From JAFGIN01 sp050301235 (GTDB lineage: Bacteria > Fibrobacterota > Chitinivibrionia > Chitinivibrionales > Chitinispirillaceae): a stretch of DNA of 64,000 bases. Positions 9,521 to 18,941 of this stretch are shown here, in pieces. The notes beneath the pieces were generated by a model. That model was given only the letters and a program-made list of their open reading frames with translations, had not been told where the DNA came from and did not search any database. The stretch is from NCBI GenBank assembly GCA_050301235.1, contig JBNKZD010000252.1, positions 1-64,000 on the forward strand, in the 5' to 3' direction. The translations under genes were made by a program, and so were the position numbers. Position 1 is the stretch's first letter, and each line of letters begins with the position of its first letter.

Positions 9521-12500
9521 ATGATTAAGCGAATAACCGGAAAATGGGTATATTTTGTTTTACTTTCACTGCTCATGTATACGGTTTGCACCGAATATCC
9601 CAATCCATTTCAGGATCAGTCATTATCCAAAGCTGCAATAGGTAACAAAACATTCCAGAATGGTGATACGGTGCTGATTTTTTCCAGTGAAACCATTTCT
9701 GTAGTGACCTACCTTAGAGAACATATCAAAGAAGTAGCAGTCCGTATCGATAATAACCGGTTTTGGAAATCACCGGACGGAGTTTTTTCGGATACCGTTT
9801 TTCATGAAGAGGATCTCACTGCTGAGCCGATCATAATTCCAATATCATTTTATAGAACCGGCTGGAATAAAATTGAAATTACAACAACGTTTAAAAATGA
9901 TGAAACCAAAACTGAAACAGATTCTCTTTATGCGCGATCGCCCCTTTCACAACAGTCGATCACTGCCATGCCTGGTGATTCTATCCATTTAAAGACTGAG
10001 CCAGTCAAAGACGATGATGTGTATTATGTATGGAATTTCCCTAATAACACTTTTATTAAAGATAATGTGCCACAAGCTGATTTTGTATTGAAAAACTCAT
10101 TCTCAAGCCTGGTCGGAGAGTTATATGTCATCGATCGCAACAATTATTGTTCACCATCAGTAATTTTTAATACCATAACGGGTTCCGCTATAAAACTGAA
10201 TATAAAATCGGTGAATGAATTTATGCACGGAGATACTATTTACACAGGAGAACCAAATTTAACACTTCAAATATTAGTCACTGGCAACTTCAAAAGTGCT
10301 TCAGTAAATGACTTGGCCTTTGATAGCAGACAGGAGAGTCCCAACGGAATTCAATTATCAAAGACATTCAACAACCTTGATACATTATCAGGTCTGATGA
10401 AAGCTATTGTCAAAGCAGAGGATAAGAACAATGAATCCATCGAGAAAACATTCTATATAAAATACGATGCAAGTCAAACCAACCTGCCGGAAATTTCGAT
10501 ATCTGTTCCCTCCAGTCGCGACACATTGTTTGTCAAGGATTCATTACTCAGCATGAAGGGCAAAGTAAAAGAGCATGCACAGTATGAAAAGTTATATATT
10601 AAATTTTCCCAGAATGGTTTTGCAAAAGGTTATTACCAGCTCCTTGCCGGGAACGATGAATGGACATACAAACTCAATCTTATCCCCGGATGGAATAAAA
10701 TCAGGTTAGATTTGTCAAAAGATTCTACCAGTAGCAGTAGTGTAATAGTTTCAAAAGAAATTCAGGTAAAATATGACTCTACTATGCTTGATATCCAGGC
10801 ACCCAGAATAAAAGATTTTAAGGTGAATGGTGACGCAGTAGCGGGAGATAAAAGTTTTACCTCTAATATTCAGCCAGCTATACTTACGATGGTTGTTTCA
10901 GATAATAATTCTATCAAATCAGTGATGGTAAATAATGACAGTGCACGAGTGCAACAGGACGGGCTAACCTATTCAGTTTCTATCACACCGGAGCATAAAA
11001 TCGGTGGAACACAATATATTATTACAGCCACTGATGTTGCTGATAATGTAACAACAGATACCGTTACGGGTTTGTTCAACCGTTCCCCTCGAATAGATTC
11101 CATCACCATACCAACAAGTATGAAAATTGATTCCACATACTACTTTATTGTTAAAGCCTCTGATGCTGATACCGTCGATAAACTTGTCAAAACCATCAAT
11201 GTCGTGAGCCCAGGCAGGGACACCTCAATTACACTTGCAAGTGATACTGCAATCTGGAAGCCCACAGTCGCCGATACGGGAAAAATCAGCATTTACATAC
11301 GTGTAACAGATGATTTTATTGTTAATTATGATGATACAACAGTGGTATCAACCGTATACCAGAAATCCGATAAACCACTTAAAGTATCCTGGCTTACAAC
11401 TGCTGATAATTTTCCAGACTCAATTATTGTTGGACAGGGAGCACTGAAACAGCTTTTAAAAGTTAACCCCAATACAGGTATGGAACCATTCACCTACACT
11501 GTATTCATACACAATCCCCGAAAACTCATTTATGAAGACAGTGATCCACAGTTTTCATGGTCACCAACTCGCGGTGATGCCGGTGTGCGTACTCTGCGTT
11601 TTATTGTAAGTGATAAAAACGGAGATTCTGACACCCTCGTTGTTCTGATGACAATAATCGCTCATCCATCAGCTGTTGTCTATTTCACAGACCAGACGAT
11701 GAGTATTAATGAAAACAGTACTAACGCTGCAGCAGTTGTCCGTTTAAGCGTTCCCATTGCTGATTCAGTCAAAATACCTTACACTATCAAATTCGATAAA
11801 GCGACTGCAGAGGATCTCAATATGATTCCGTCGGGAATTGTCTGGTTTGCGCCTGGGGATACAACTGTCCGCCTGCCTATAAACATTGTCAATGATAACA
11901 GTGTCGAAGGCGATGAGAATTTTACAATTGAACTATCAGATCTACCCACATTATCAGATAAAGACTCTATCGCAATCAACAAAAGTAATTCAACTGTAGA
12001 GGTTACCATCCGTGATGATGATCAGCGAACTGTCAAATACAGCTTTTTTGGTTCTGCTGCAAGTGGTTCAGAAGCAGTGAATGCTGATACTATAAGAGTA
12101 GTTTTAGATACGATACTGGACAGAGATCTGGAATTAACATATTATTTTGACAAAGAAAACTCATCCGGGAATGACAGCGACTTTACATTTGCAAGCACGG
12201 TTCAGACATTAAAATTTAAAGCAGGTGTTAAAGAAGCCTCATTTGTAATTCAAATTACCAATGATACCAAGGTAGAAAAAGATGAAGTACTGGTTTTTAA
12301 ACTGCAAAGTACTGATCCGGCAGCAATTCCTGGAACGTACACAACCTTTGAATACACTATTGTAGATGATGACGCTGTAGATAAGGTTGGTGTTATGCTG
12401 AAGCCAGATTATCCTCTTTCGTTACCGGAGGGAGCTATTCCTCCAAATGTTGGTATCGTTTTGACCTCTGCACTTAAGAATGACCTTACTGTTACAATCA

Positions 12501-12730
12501 GAGCAAAGGAAACTTCTACCGCACGTGCCGGTATCGATTATACTATAACCTCCAATTTTCTTGTCGTTAAAGCTGGTCAAACAAATCAGTCAATAGGTTT
12601 AAAAATTATCAAAGACAATTTTCCGGAACCCCCGAAAACCGTTGAATTTGAAATTATTGCTATTTCAGATACAGTAAATGCTGAAATAAGTACCAAGAAA
12701 ACATTGAAAGTTATAATTAATGATAATTAA
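9521..12730 (+). CDS. Large surface protein with Ig-like and three Calx-beta domains, possible lipoprotein
   Basis: The 1,069-residue protein starts at ATG 9521 with GGAG eight bases upstream. The N-terminus has a positively charged start, a hydrophobic core and a Cys (LLMYTVCTEYPNPF) that could be a lipobox, although Val before Cys is atypical. Residues ~40-700 are repeated Asp/Thr/Ser-rich beta-sandwich (Ig- or cadherin-like) segments. Three Calx-beta domains follow at ~720-834, ~838-950 and ~955-1069, recognised by SINENSTNAAAVVRLS, the acidic VEGDENFTIEL and VEKDEVLVFKL strands, and the RDDD/VDDDA ends. Calx-beta domains bind Ca2+ in adhesins and exchangers. There is no sorting tail; anchoring may depend on the N-terminal Cys. 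A role in adhesion is an inference from the architecture. Confidence 0.72.
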   Translation: MIKRITGKWVYFVLLSLLMYTVCTEYPNPFQDQSLSKAAIGNKTFQNGDTVLIFSSETISVVTYLREHIKEVAVRIDNNRFWKSPDGVFSDTVFHEEDLTAEPIIIPISFYRTGWNKIEITTTFKNDETKTETDSLYARSPLSQQSITAMPGDSIHLKTEPVKDDDVYYVWNFPNNTFIKDNVPQADFVLKNSFSSLVGELYVIDRNNYCSPSVIFNTITGSAIKLNIKSVNEFMHGDTIYTGEPNLTLQILVTGNFKSASVNDLAFDSRQESPNGIQLSKTFNNLDTLSGLMKAIVKAEDKNNESIEKTFYIKYDASQTNLPEISISVPSSRDTLFVKDSLLSMKGKVKEHAQYEKLYIKFSQNGFAKGYYQLLAGNDEWTYKLNLIPGWNKIRLDLSKDSTSSSSVIVSKEIQVKYDSTMLDIQAPRIKDFKVNGDAVAGDKSFTSNIQPAILTMVVSDNNSIKSVMVNNDSARVQQDGLTYSVSITPEHKIGGTQYIITATDVADNVTTDTVTGLFNRSPRIDSITIPTSMKIDSTYYFIVKASDADTVDKLVKTINVVSPGRDTSITLASDTAIWKPTVADTGKISIYIRVTDDFIVNYDDTTVVSTVYQKSDKPLKVSWLTTADNFPDSIIVGQGALKQLLKVNPNTGMEPFTYTVFIHNPRKLIYEDSDPQFSWSPTRGDAGVRTLRFIVSDKNGDSDTLVVLMTIIAHPSAVVYFTDQTMSINENSTNAAAVVRLSVPIADSVKIPYTIKFDKATAEDLNMIPSGIVWFAPGDTTVRLPINIVNDNSVEGDENFTIELSDLPTLSDKDSIAINKSNSTVEVTIRDDDQRTVKYSFFGSAASGSEAVNADTIRVVLDTILDRDLELTYYFDKENSSGNDSDFTFASTVQTLKFKAGVKEASFVIQITNDTKVEKDEVLVFKLQSTDPAAIPGTYTTFEYTIVDDDAVDKVGVMLKPDYPLSLPEGAIPPNVGIVLTSALKNDLTVTIRAKETSTARAGIDYTITSNFLVVKAGQTNQSIGLKIIKDNFPEPPKTVEFEIIAISDTVNAEISTKKTLKVIINDN

Positions 12731-12733
12731 ACC

Positions 12734-12762
12734 GAGTACAGCTCTCTGTCTCAGCTTTTTTT
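12734..12762 (+). terminator. Probable factor-independent terminator after the Calx-beta gene
   Basis: Four bases after the stop, GAG/ACAG pairs with CTGT/CTC around a CTCT loop, with one bulged T in the left arm. A run of seven T begins three bases later. The stem is short (7 bp) so the call is moderate. Confidence 0.5.
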
Positions 12763-12941
12763 ACCTTGATTCCAAGATTACAGCATGAATTCAAAATGCG
12801 ATGCTGCGATCTGGAATTAAGGCTAATAAATCTCCGTCTACTCGCCGATCATTTCGATTTTGACCAACTATATAAAGCATTTTCCCCGATTTATCTATAT
12901 ATTGATTAAATAGCAGGGTACAAAATAAACAAAGGGGAAAT

Positions 12942-15900
12942 ATGTTTATCAGAAGCAGTGTTTTTTTAAAAACTTCATTTTTACTGATCCTTATACCATC
13001 CCTGGCCTATGCACTAAGCAGTAACTTCAAGATCCCGAACCACTCACTCAAAAAACAGTCTGTACCATTAACGTCTTCAAATACACTGACTATCCGGTAC
13101 GATTCCAAAAGAAATACTCCAATATTCATATCTGGAAAAATCACTGATGATCAACCTGCTTCATCATCACTGAAGAAAGCTGATTTTTCTGCTGCCCAGG
13201 AAAAGCGTTGCCATGAATTCCTTTCTCAGATCAGTCGCGTATTAAAAATCAGTAATTCTGAGGAAGAGTTAATTTTAAATAAAAATGAAGAAGATACGAG
13301 CAGCTATACGGTTACCCATTATAAAATCCACCAGAAATATCGAGGCATTAGAGTTCTGGGTGCTGAAGCCACTGTTCATCTGCATAGTGATCACGCCGAA
13401 TTTGTTGGACGTACGATTGCAACACCAAAAGTTTCTCCAACACCAACGCTGAGTAAGGAACAGGCAATCGCTCTTGCAACAGCAGATCTTAAAAAAGATG
13501 ACATTGTTTTGACGGAGTTCACCCCCGAAGAGAAAGCATTTCTTGATTATGATAAGCCTGATTGTGAACTGATTATCGCTCCATCTCTTGAGACCGGCTC
13601 TGCGGATTGTCTTGCGTACCAGGTTTTAATCCGACCCGATATGATCGCCTGGTGGGAATATCTCATTGATGCAAAAACAGGTGAAATCAAGCTAAAATAT
13701 AACCGTACCTGTAATGCTGGTGATGCAACAGCCAACGTTCGTGATCTCCTGGGTACACAACGCTTTATACACACCTATCAAACAGATAAATTTTATATGA
13801 TCGATGCATCACGTCCAATGTTTAATGCATCGCAATCCCAGATCCCTAATAAGCTTACCGGTGCGATTGTCACTTACGACTACCTGAACAGATACCCTGC
13901 AACGTCTTCGTTTAACCTGATCACCTCTACTAATAATACCTGGGATGCTAAAGCAGTTTCAGCTCAGTATAATGCTTCTGTGGCATATGAATATTACCGA
14001 ACCACACATGGAAGAAACTCTATCAATGGAAAAGGGGGGTCCGTACTGTCATTTATCAATGTAGCTGAACAAAATGGTGCTTCAATGGATAATGCATACT
14101 GGAATGGTCGAGGTATGTATTATGGTAATGGTTCCAGAGTGTTTAACTCTCTTGCCGCAGGATTGGACGTAGCAGGGCACGAATTAACTCACGGGGTTGT
14201 TGAAGCAACTGCCGCGCTTCGGTATGTCGGACAATCAGGAGCACTCAACGAATCGTTTGCCGATATTTTTGGTTGTATGATCGAAAGACAGAACTGGAAA
14301 ATGGGAGAAACGGTTGTAAAACCAGGAGTTTACCCATCAAACGCAATGAGAGACCTGTCCAACCCCCATAATGGAACAACCAGAGGGAAACAGGGATGGC
14401 AGCCGCAAAATATGCAGGAATACCAGAATTTGCCAAACACAAATGCAGGTGATAATGGTGGCGTTCATGTTAATAACAGCATCCCCAATTATGCCTATTA
14501 CCTTTTTGCAACAGCTGTAGGAAAAGAAAAGGCCGAGAAAGTTTTTTACAAAACACTCACTTCCTATTTAAGTGCGTCATCACAATTCGCCGACTTACGT
14601 ATTGGAACCCGCCTTGCATGTGAAGAGCTCTACGGCAAGGAATCTGCCGAATGTAAATCATTAGCAACAGCATTTGACAGCGTCGGCATTTTTGATAACA
14701 CTCAACCATTTGACCACGCAGAAGATATACCAGTCAACCCCGGAAAAGAGTATGTCCTCCTTACCGCTGCTCCTCCTGCAAGTGATGGAACCACACTGTA
14801 CATTGCCGACAGTGCATTTGGATCCCTGAAAGGTATCTCAAAACGTAAGTTGGAATTTCGCCCATCAGTATCAGATGATGGAAAAACGGTACTCTTTGTC
14901 AGTAGCGATAAAAAGATAATAGCTCTTACCTTAAACGGGACAAACGCGACAGAGAAAGTTATCGACTCGGTACACACCTGGTCGCGTTGTGCAATTTCGA
15001 GAGATGGACAGCAGTATGCTGCAGTACGTGAAGTTAATGATACCTCAATATATATTGGAAAAATGCGTGGTGGATCTTTACAACGATTTAGTCTGAACGG
15101 ACCTGCTAACAGCTCACAGGGAGTAAGTGGAGCAGTCATGTCAACTGCGCTGGAGTGGAATTTTAAAGGTGATGATGTTATTTTCGATGTTTATAACTCC
15201 TTGTCGGGCCCAAACGGCACAAGACTGACAAATTATGATATCGGTTTCTTAAGAGGATGGGATCCGGATTCCAATTCCTTTGGTGATGGAGATGTAAGTA
15301 AACTTTTCAATAACCTGGCAGAAGGTATCAGTGTCGGAAATCCAACTTTTTCCAAAAATTCTCCCAATATCATAGCTTATGAAAATATAGATGATTATAC
15401 CGGATCGGTTTCAGTAATTACCATGAACATGGAAAACAGAAAAACGGTCACCATTGCTAATGTTGCATTTCCTGGATATCCGAGTTATTCAAAACGTGAT
15501 GATAAAATAGCCTACTCTACAATCAATGGCACCGACACAGTCGTAAGCATTGTCAAAGTCAAAAGTGATAAACAGACAGTTGACGGGAGTTCATCCATTG
15601 CCATTCGCAAGATGAAATGGGCAGTCTACTTTGCCATGGGCAGCAGGCAGATGACACCTGTATATCAGAAAACTCCTTCTGTTGCTTCTGGTGCATCAAA
15701 GCTGGGTATTACGGTTCTCTCCAGTAAAAGTGATATCCGGACGATGATCTCCGGAGCTTTAAATTTGCCGGTTCGAATCTGTATATCCCGGGCTGATGGA
15801 AGAGTTGTACACAGTGAGAGAATATTTTCAGAAGCAGAAAAAGTGCCTTATTACTGGAGTGGTGTTACAAAAAAAGGAAACAAGGTAAGTCCAGGCGTTT

Positions 15901-15962
15901 ATTTTATGCGAATAGAGACTTCACGACAGGCAGCTGTGACAAGGATTCCTTATTTCAATTAA
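12942..15962 (+). CDS. Secreted M4-family (thermolysin-type) metalloprotease with propeller and FlgD-like tail
   Basis: The 1,006-residue preproprotease starts at ATG 12942 behind AAAGGGG. It has a signal peptide (LLILIPSLAYALS), then an FTP/PepSY-type propeptide (~50-240, with YRGIRVLGAEATVHL and KTGEIKLKYN). The catalytic domain (~260-590) has zinc ligands and base in HELTH at 413-417, the third ligand Glu in NESFAD at ~437, and the catalytic His of GVHVNN at ~509, so all key M4 residues are present. Residues ~610-900 resemble PD40/TolB-type blades (VSDDGKTVLFVSSDK). The last ~90 residues are FlgD-like (ADGRVVHSERI, PGVYFMRIETS), a form of sorting tail. M4 enzymes cleave before bulky hydrophobic residues. 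It probably degrades protein outside the cell; the propeller is an uncommon addition. Confidence 0.88.
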   Translation: MFIRSSVFLKTSFLLILIPSLAYALSSNFKIPNHSLKKQSVPLTSSNTLTIRYDSKRNTPIFISGKITDDQPASSSLKKADFSAAQEKRCHEFLSQISRVLKISNSEEELILNKNEEDTSSYTVTHYKIHQKYRGIRVLGAEATVHLHSDHAEFVGRTIATPKVSPTPTLSKEQAIALATADLKKDDIVLTEFTPEEKAFLDYDKPDCELIIAPSLETGSADCLAYQVLIRPDMIAWWEYLIDAKTGEIKLKYNRTCNAGDATANVRDLLGTQRFIHTYQTDKFYMIDASRPMFNASQSQIPNKLTGAIVTYDYLNRYPATSSFNLITSTNNTWDAKAVSAQYNASVAYEYYRTTHGRNSINGKGGSVLSFINVAEQNGASMDNAYWNGRGMYYGNGSRVFNSLAAGLDVAGHELTHGVVEATAALRYVGQSGALNESFADIFGCMIERQNWKMGETVVKPGVYPSNAMRDLSNPHNGTTRGKQGWQPQNMQEYQNLPNTNAGDNGGVHVNNSIPNYAYYLFATAVGKEKAEKVFYKTLTSYLSASSQFADLRIGTRLACEELYGKESAECKSLATAFDSVGIFDNTQPFDHAEDIPVNPGKEYVLLTAAPPASDGTTLYIADSAFGSLKGISKRKLEFRPSVSDDGKTVLFVSSDKKIIALTLNGTNATEKVIDSVHTWSRCAISRDGQQYAAVREVNDTSIYIGKMRGGSLQRFSLNGPANSSQGVSGAVMSTALEWNFKGDDVIFDVYNSLSGPNGTRLTNYDIGFLRGWDPDSNSFGDGDVSKLFNNLAEGISVGNPTFSKNSPNIIAYENIDDYTGSVSVITMNMENRKTVTIANVAFPGYPSYSKRDDKIAYSTINGTDTVVSIVKVKSDKQTVDGSSSIAIRKMKWAVYFAMGSRQMTPVYQKTPSVASGASKLGITVLSSKSDIRTMISGALNLPVRICISRADGRVVHSERIFSEAEKVPYYWSGVTKKGNKVSPGVYFMRIETSRQAAVTRIPYFN

Positions 15963-15991
15963 AACCCTGACCTTGCATTAGCGAAGCGAGT

Positions 15992-16043
15992 GGTAATTGC
16001 AATACATTTACAATTACCTGTTACGGGTATTCACTTAACAGGT
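15992..16043. repeat. Two overlapping, mutually exclusive stem-loops
   Basis: GGTAATTG (15992-15999) pairs with CAATTACC (16011-16018), and ACCTGTTA (16016-16023) pairs with TAACAGGT (16036-16043). Both repeats are perfect 8-mers and share bases 16016-16018, so the two hairpins cannot form fully at once. They lie 30 bases after the M4 protease stop with no T run, so a simple terminator is unlikely. Confidence 0.5.
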
Positions 16044-16068
16044 GTGAAAACACTCAGCGATTCGCATA

Positions 16069-16218
16069 TCGCCTCATCCCACATTCGTCCCGCTTTTTAG
16101 CGGGATCAGTGCAACGCCTCCGTCCCTTTCTCCATTAGAAAAATGGAGAGGGAGAAGAAGAATATATCGAAGTTTCTTGCTCCCTATCTCCACAAATGGA
16201 GAGAGGGGGAGATTGCGG
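16069..16218. repeat. Dispersed palindromic element, copy A (degenerate)
   Basis: This copy begins TCGCCTC at 16069, includes an extra hairpin at 16088-16105 (TCCCGCT/AGCGGGA around TTTT), then a second CGCCTC at 16115. Two CTCCA/TGGAG hairpins follow, separated by a GGGAGAAGAAG...TTCTTGCTCCC spacer. The spacer and both hairpins match copy C at 61567 and, less closely, copy B at 48882. It lies between two convergent genes and encodes nothing. The 328-bp gap 15963-16290 holds this and the stem-loops before it. Confidence 0.6.
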
Positions 16219-16290
16219 ATTCTGCGTTGTTTGAGTTGTTTGTTAAAAATGCTGTTAACACCAACCAACTGCAAAGCCAAGATACAGAAA

Positions 16291-17688
16291 TTATTTAGCA
16301 ATATTGATAGTTTTTGAAATAACCTTGTTACTAGTTTTTAACTCAACCATGTAATTCCCTGATGAAAAAATATTGGTTGGTATTTTAAATTCGTGATTTC
16401 CTGAAGACTGCAAAGTTGTAATTACTGAAACAATGCTTTTACCCTGAAGATTAAATATAGTCAAAGAAACCTGTTGATTTTCAGGTAAATAATACTGGAT
16501 ATATCCGGAAGAGTAACTCAATTGCTGTGATACGGAACTGAGTTCCGGTTGTTTTACAACAGCAACTGCATCATTAACACCTTTAATCATTCCGTCAACA
16601 ATTGCGGGATACAGCCAGGTAGCAGTGCTTCTCTTTAAAAGTGCAAAACCACCATTCCCGTCATAACCGTTGTCCCAGTACACAGGCAACATACCCCTTT
16701 TTCTCACTGCATTTGCATAGTATTGCGCATGTACAGCCCTTGCATCATTATTTTTCTTATCGATAGCTCCCCACTCCCCCACTACTACCGGGATACCTTT
16801 TTTTACAAACTTGTTTGCAATCCGGTCAAGCTCATCATCACACTCTTTTCTGTCCGTTGCAGAACCCCATGTTGACGTAGCTCCGGCACCGGTATTCATT
16901 GTGAAATTATAGGGCCAGTAGGTATGTTGGGAGACAATAATCCTTGTATCATTATCTGGTATAACCAGTGCATCCTGTGCTACTGCCATTGGTGTAGCTG
17001 CGTGAGTTGGAATCATGATATGTCGCAGAGCATTGTTGCCACCAGTTCCACGTATTGTGTTCACAGCCATTAAATTATACTCATTCAGTATTTTTCGTGC
17101 TTCATCGGTACCCCCGGACCATTCATATTGTGTTCCATACAATCGGGGCTCATTCAGTGTTTCAAAAACCAGGTAATCACTGTAATCTTTAAACCGTTCC
17201 GCAATTTGAGTCCAGACTTTAATAAGTTTTTCGGTGACACTGTTCTTTGATCCGGAGGTGAGTGTTACCCATTCATCATGGTGGGTATTCAAAATGACAT
17301 ACATATCATCAGATAAAGCCCATTTAACGACTTCCTCAACTCTGTCCATCCATGCTTTATCAATAGTATAAGCGGGTGCTCCGCCGATATGGTCTCTCCA
17401 GGTTACGGGAATTCTGATTGTTTTAAACCCTTTGGCACTGACTGCATCGATCATTGCTTTTGTCGTTTTTGGATTCCCCCAGCATGTTTCAGTGTTTAAA
17501 CCAGTTACTCCATTAGCACAGGCATCCAGAGTATTTCCAAGGTTCCAGCCAACTTTCATATCCTGTACGATCTGCATTGAAGTCATATTCCGCATGGTTC
17601 CTGCAGCGTTGCCTTCGCTGTAAAATGTTGCAAGACTCAAAATTGGAATGAAAATCCTGCACAGATTCTTTCGTGAGGTTCGAATCAT
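16291..17688 (-). CDS. Secreted GH5 endoglucanase (cellulase family A) with T9SS-like tail
   Basis: The 465-residue product starts at ATG 17688 with a perfect AGGAGGG just upstream on the minus strand. A signal peptide occupies ~1-28. The GH5 barrel (~36-365) shows GWNLGNTLDA, RIPVTW, NTHHDEW, the acid/base Glu180 in ETLNEPR and the nucleophile Glu305 in VVVGEWG, so it should be active on beta-1,4-glucan or a related polymer. It resembles the anaerobe-type GH5 endoglucanases. The last ~75 residues are a T9SS type-A-like sorting tail (IFNLQGKSIVSV, SGNYMVELKTSNK). No cellulose-binding module is seen. The gene stands alone, facing the protease gene, and shares no operon with the glycan genes beyond 17973. 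The 284-bp upstream gap presumably holds its promoter. Confidence 0.92.
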   Translation of the reverse strand: MIRTSRKNLCRIFIPILSLATFYSEGNAAGTMRNMTSMQIVQDMKVGWNLGNTLDACANGVTGLNTETCWGNPKTTKAMIDAVSAKGFKTIRIPVTWRDHIGGAPAYTIDKAWMDRVEEVVKWALSDDMYVILNTHHDEWVTLTSGSKNSVTEKLIKVWTQIAERFKDYSDYLVFETLNEPRLYGTQYEWSGGTDEARKILNEYNLMAVNTIRGTGGNNALRHIMIPTHAATPMAVAQDALVIPDNDTRIIVSQHTYWPYNFTMNTGAGATSTWGSATDRKECDDELDRIANKFVKKGIPVVVGEWGAIDKKNNDARAVHAQYYANAVRKRGMLPVYWDNGYDGNGGFALLKRSTATWLYPAIVDGMIKGVNDAVAVVKQPELSSVSQQLSYSSGYIQYYLPENQQVSLTIFNLQGKSIVSVITTLQSSGNHEFKIPTNIFSSGNYMVELKTSNKVISKTINIAK

Positions 17689-17972
17689 TTACCCTCCTAA
17701 TATTTTTTAAAATTGAACTTTTATAATATTTCTATTTACTTCAGTTGCCATTTAAATCTCACATTTGGAGACTAATTGAGCTGATTTGAATCCATTGAGT
17801 CACTTAAAGATCCGCAAAATAGAGAAAATGTGTGTGTTTTAAGCAGATAAGGCAATTATCCCGATTAAGTAAGATAAGCATTTTTAAGGTAAAATGCACC
17901 CAATTTTTCAGCAACTATTTGTAACAATATTGTTCTTCAATCAGAACAGGTGATTTCATTATTCCAAAAATA

Positions 17973-18941
17973 TTAACGAACTATTGAGTTTTTGCTATTG
18001 GTAAGGTTAGCAAGCACCTTAACCACCATAGTTGTACCAGCAATGATAATAATAACAATTTCAAAAAAATAACCTATCATGTTAAACGCAATGACATCTT
18101 CCATAGTTATCGAAAACACGGAGAGCAGGTAATAAAACCCGCCTTCTCTGAGTCCGATCCCCATTATACTAACCGGAATCATAATCAGAAATGAATTAAT
18201 TGGAAGTACACCTATGACATACAGAAGATCCACTCTAAGATGAAGTGCATGTAATAAAAAATAGGTGCATGATTGAATACAAACATTTAAAAGTAAACCA
18301 ATTGTTATTACCAGCAGCGATCTCCTCCATTTAAAAAACACCAGCATTGGAATTCTTGTAAGTGGATGTGAAGACAATAACAGTAGTTTACCTGATAGCA
18401 TATTTCGAAAAAAAACCGGGCTAAAAAAGTAACTGATTGTTATTATAACTGCGAATACACATCCGGTAAAAGCCATAGTTACAAAAAAATGCTGAAGAGA
18501 TACTGGAAGCCTATTATAGGTAATTGGTAATAACAGAAGCATCAATAATATGATTGAAATTAACGAAAGAACCCTGTCAACCAGTATTACACTTCCAATA
18601 TTGTAAATACTATTTTTTGATGAGCGCAGCGATAAAATTATACTCAAATCAGCTCCAAGAGTTCCTGGTGCAAAATATCCAAAGACTTTTCCATTAAGAA
18701 TCGCAAGCAGAGTTCTGTAAAAAGGTACACTACTAATATATCCAAGACATACCTTTAACTTAATTGCAGCAATTACAATTGTTAAAAATCCAAAAGAAAA
18801 AGCCGGAATGATAAAACGTACATCTGCACTTTTAATTTTGATCCATACAGTATGAAAATCGAAATAAATAATAGCCAGAATAAGTATCACCAAACCGGCA
18901 AGGCACTGAAATATCCAGATCCCTTTTTTATTTATTTTCAT
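17973..18941 (-). CDS. Flippase-like integral membrane protein (LPG_synthase_TM / UPF0104 family)
   Basis: The 322-residue protein has about eight hydrophobic helices and the features of the lysylphosphatidylglycerol-synthase transmembrane (AglD-like, flippase-like) family, including GYFAPGTLGADLSIILSLR near residue 88 and a late PVSIMGIGLREGGFYYLL motif near 255. It lacks the soluble aminoacyl-transfer domain of MprF, so it is the membrane module only. Members are common in glycolipid and surface-glycan loci and are thought to move or modify lipid-linked sugars. It is the last gene of the minus-strand operon starting at 29685, overlapping the deacetylase gene by 14 bases. A transport role here is inferred from family and context. 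Confidence 0.8.
   Translation of the reverse strand: MKINKKGIWIFQCLAGLVILILAIIYFDFHTVWIKIKSADVRFIIPAFSFGFLTIVIAAIKLKVCLGYISSVPFYRTLLAILNGKVFGYFAPGTLGADLSIILSLRSSKNSIYNIGSVILVDRVLSLISIILLMLLLLPITYNRLPVSLQHFFVTMAFTGCVFAVIITISYFFSPVFFRNMLSGKLLLLSSHPLTRIPMLVFFKWRRSLLVITIGLLLNVCIQSCTYFLLHALHLRVDLLYVIGVLPINSFLIMIPVSIMGIGLREGGFYYLLSVFSITMEDVIAFNMIGYFFEIVIIIIAGTTMVVKVLANLTNSKNSIVR

Noticed and set aside
17677..17686. GGTTCGAATC, identical to a tRNA T-arm.
   Set aside because: It lies inside the signal-peptide codons of the endoglucanase and no acceptor or anticodon stem can be formed around it.
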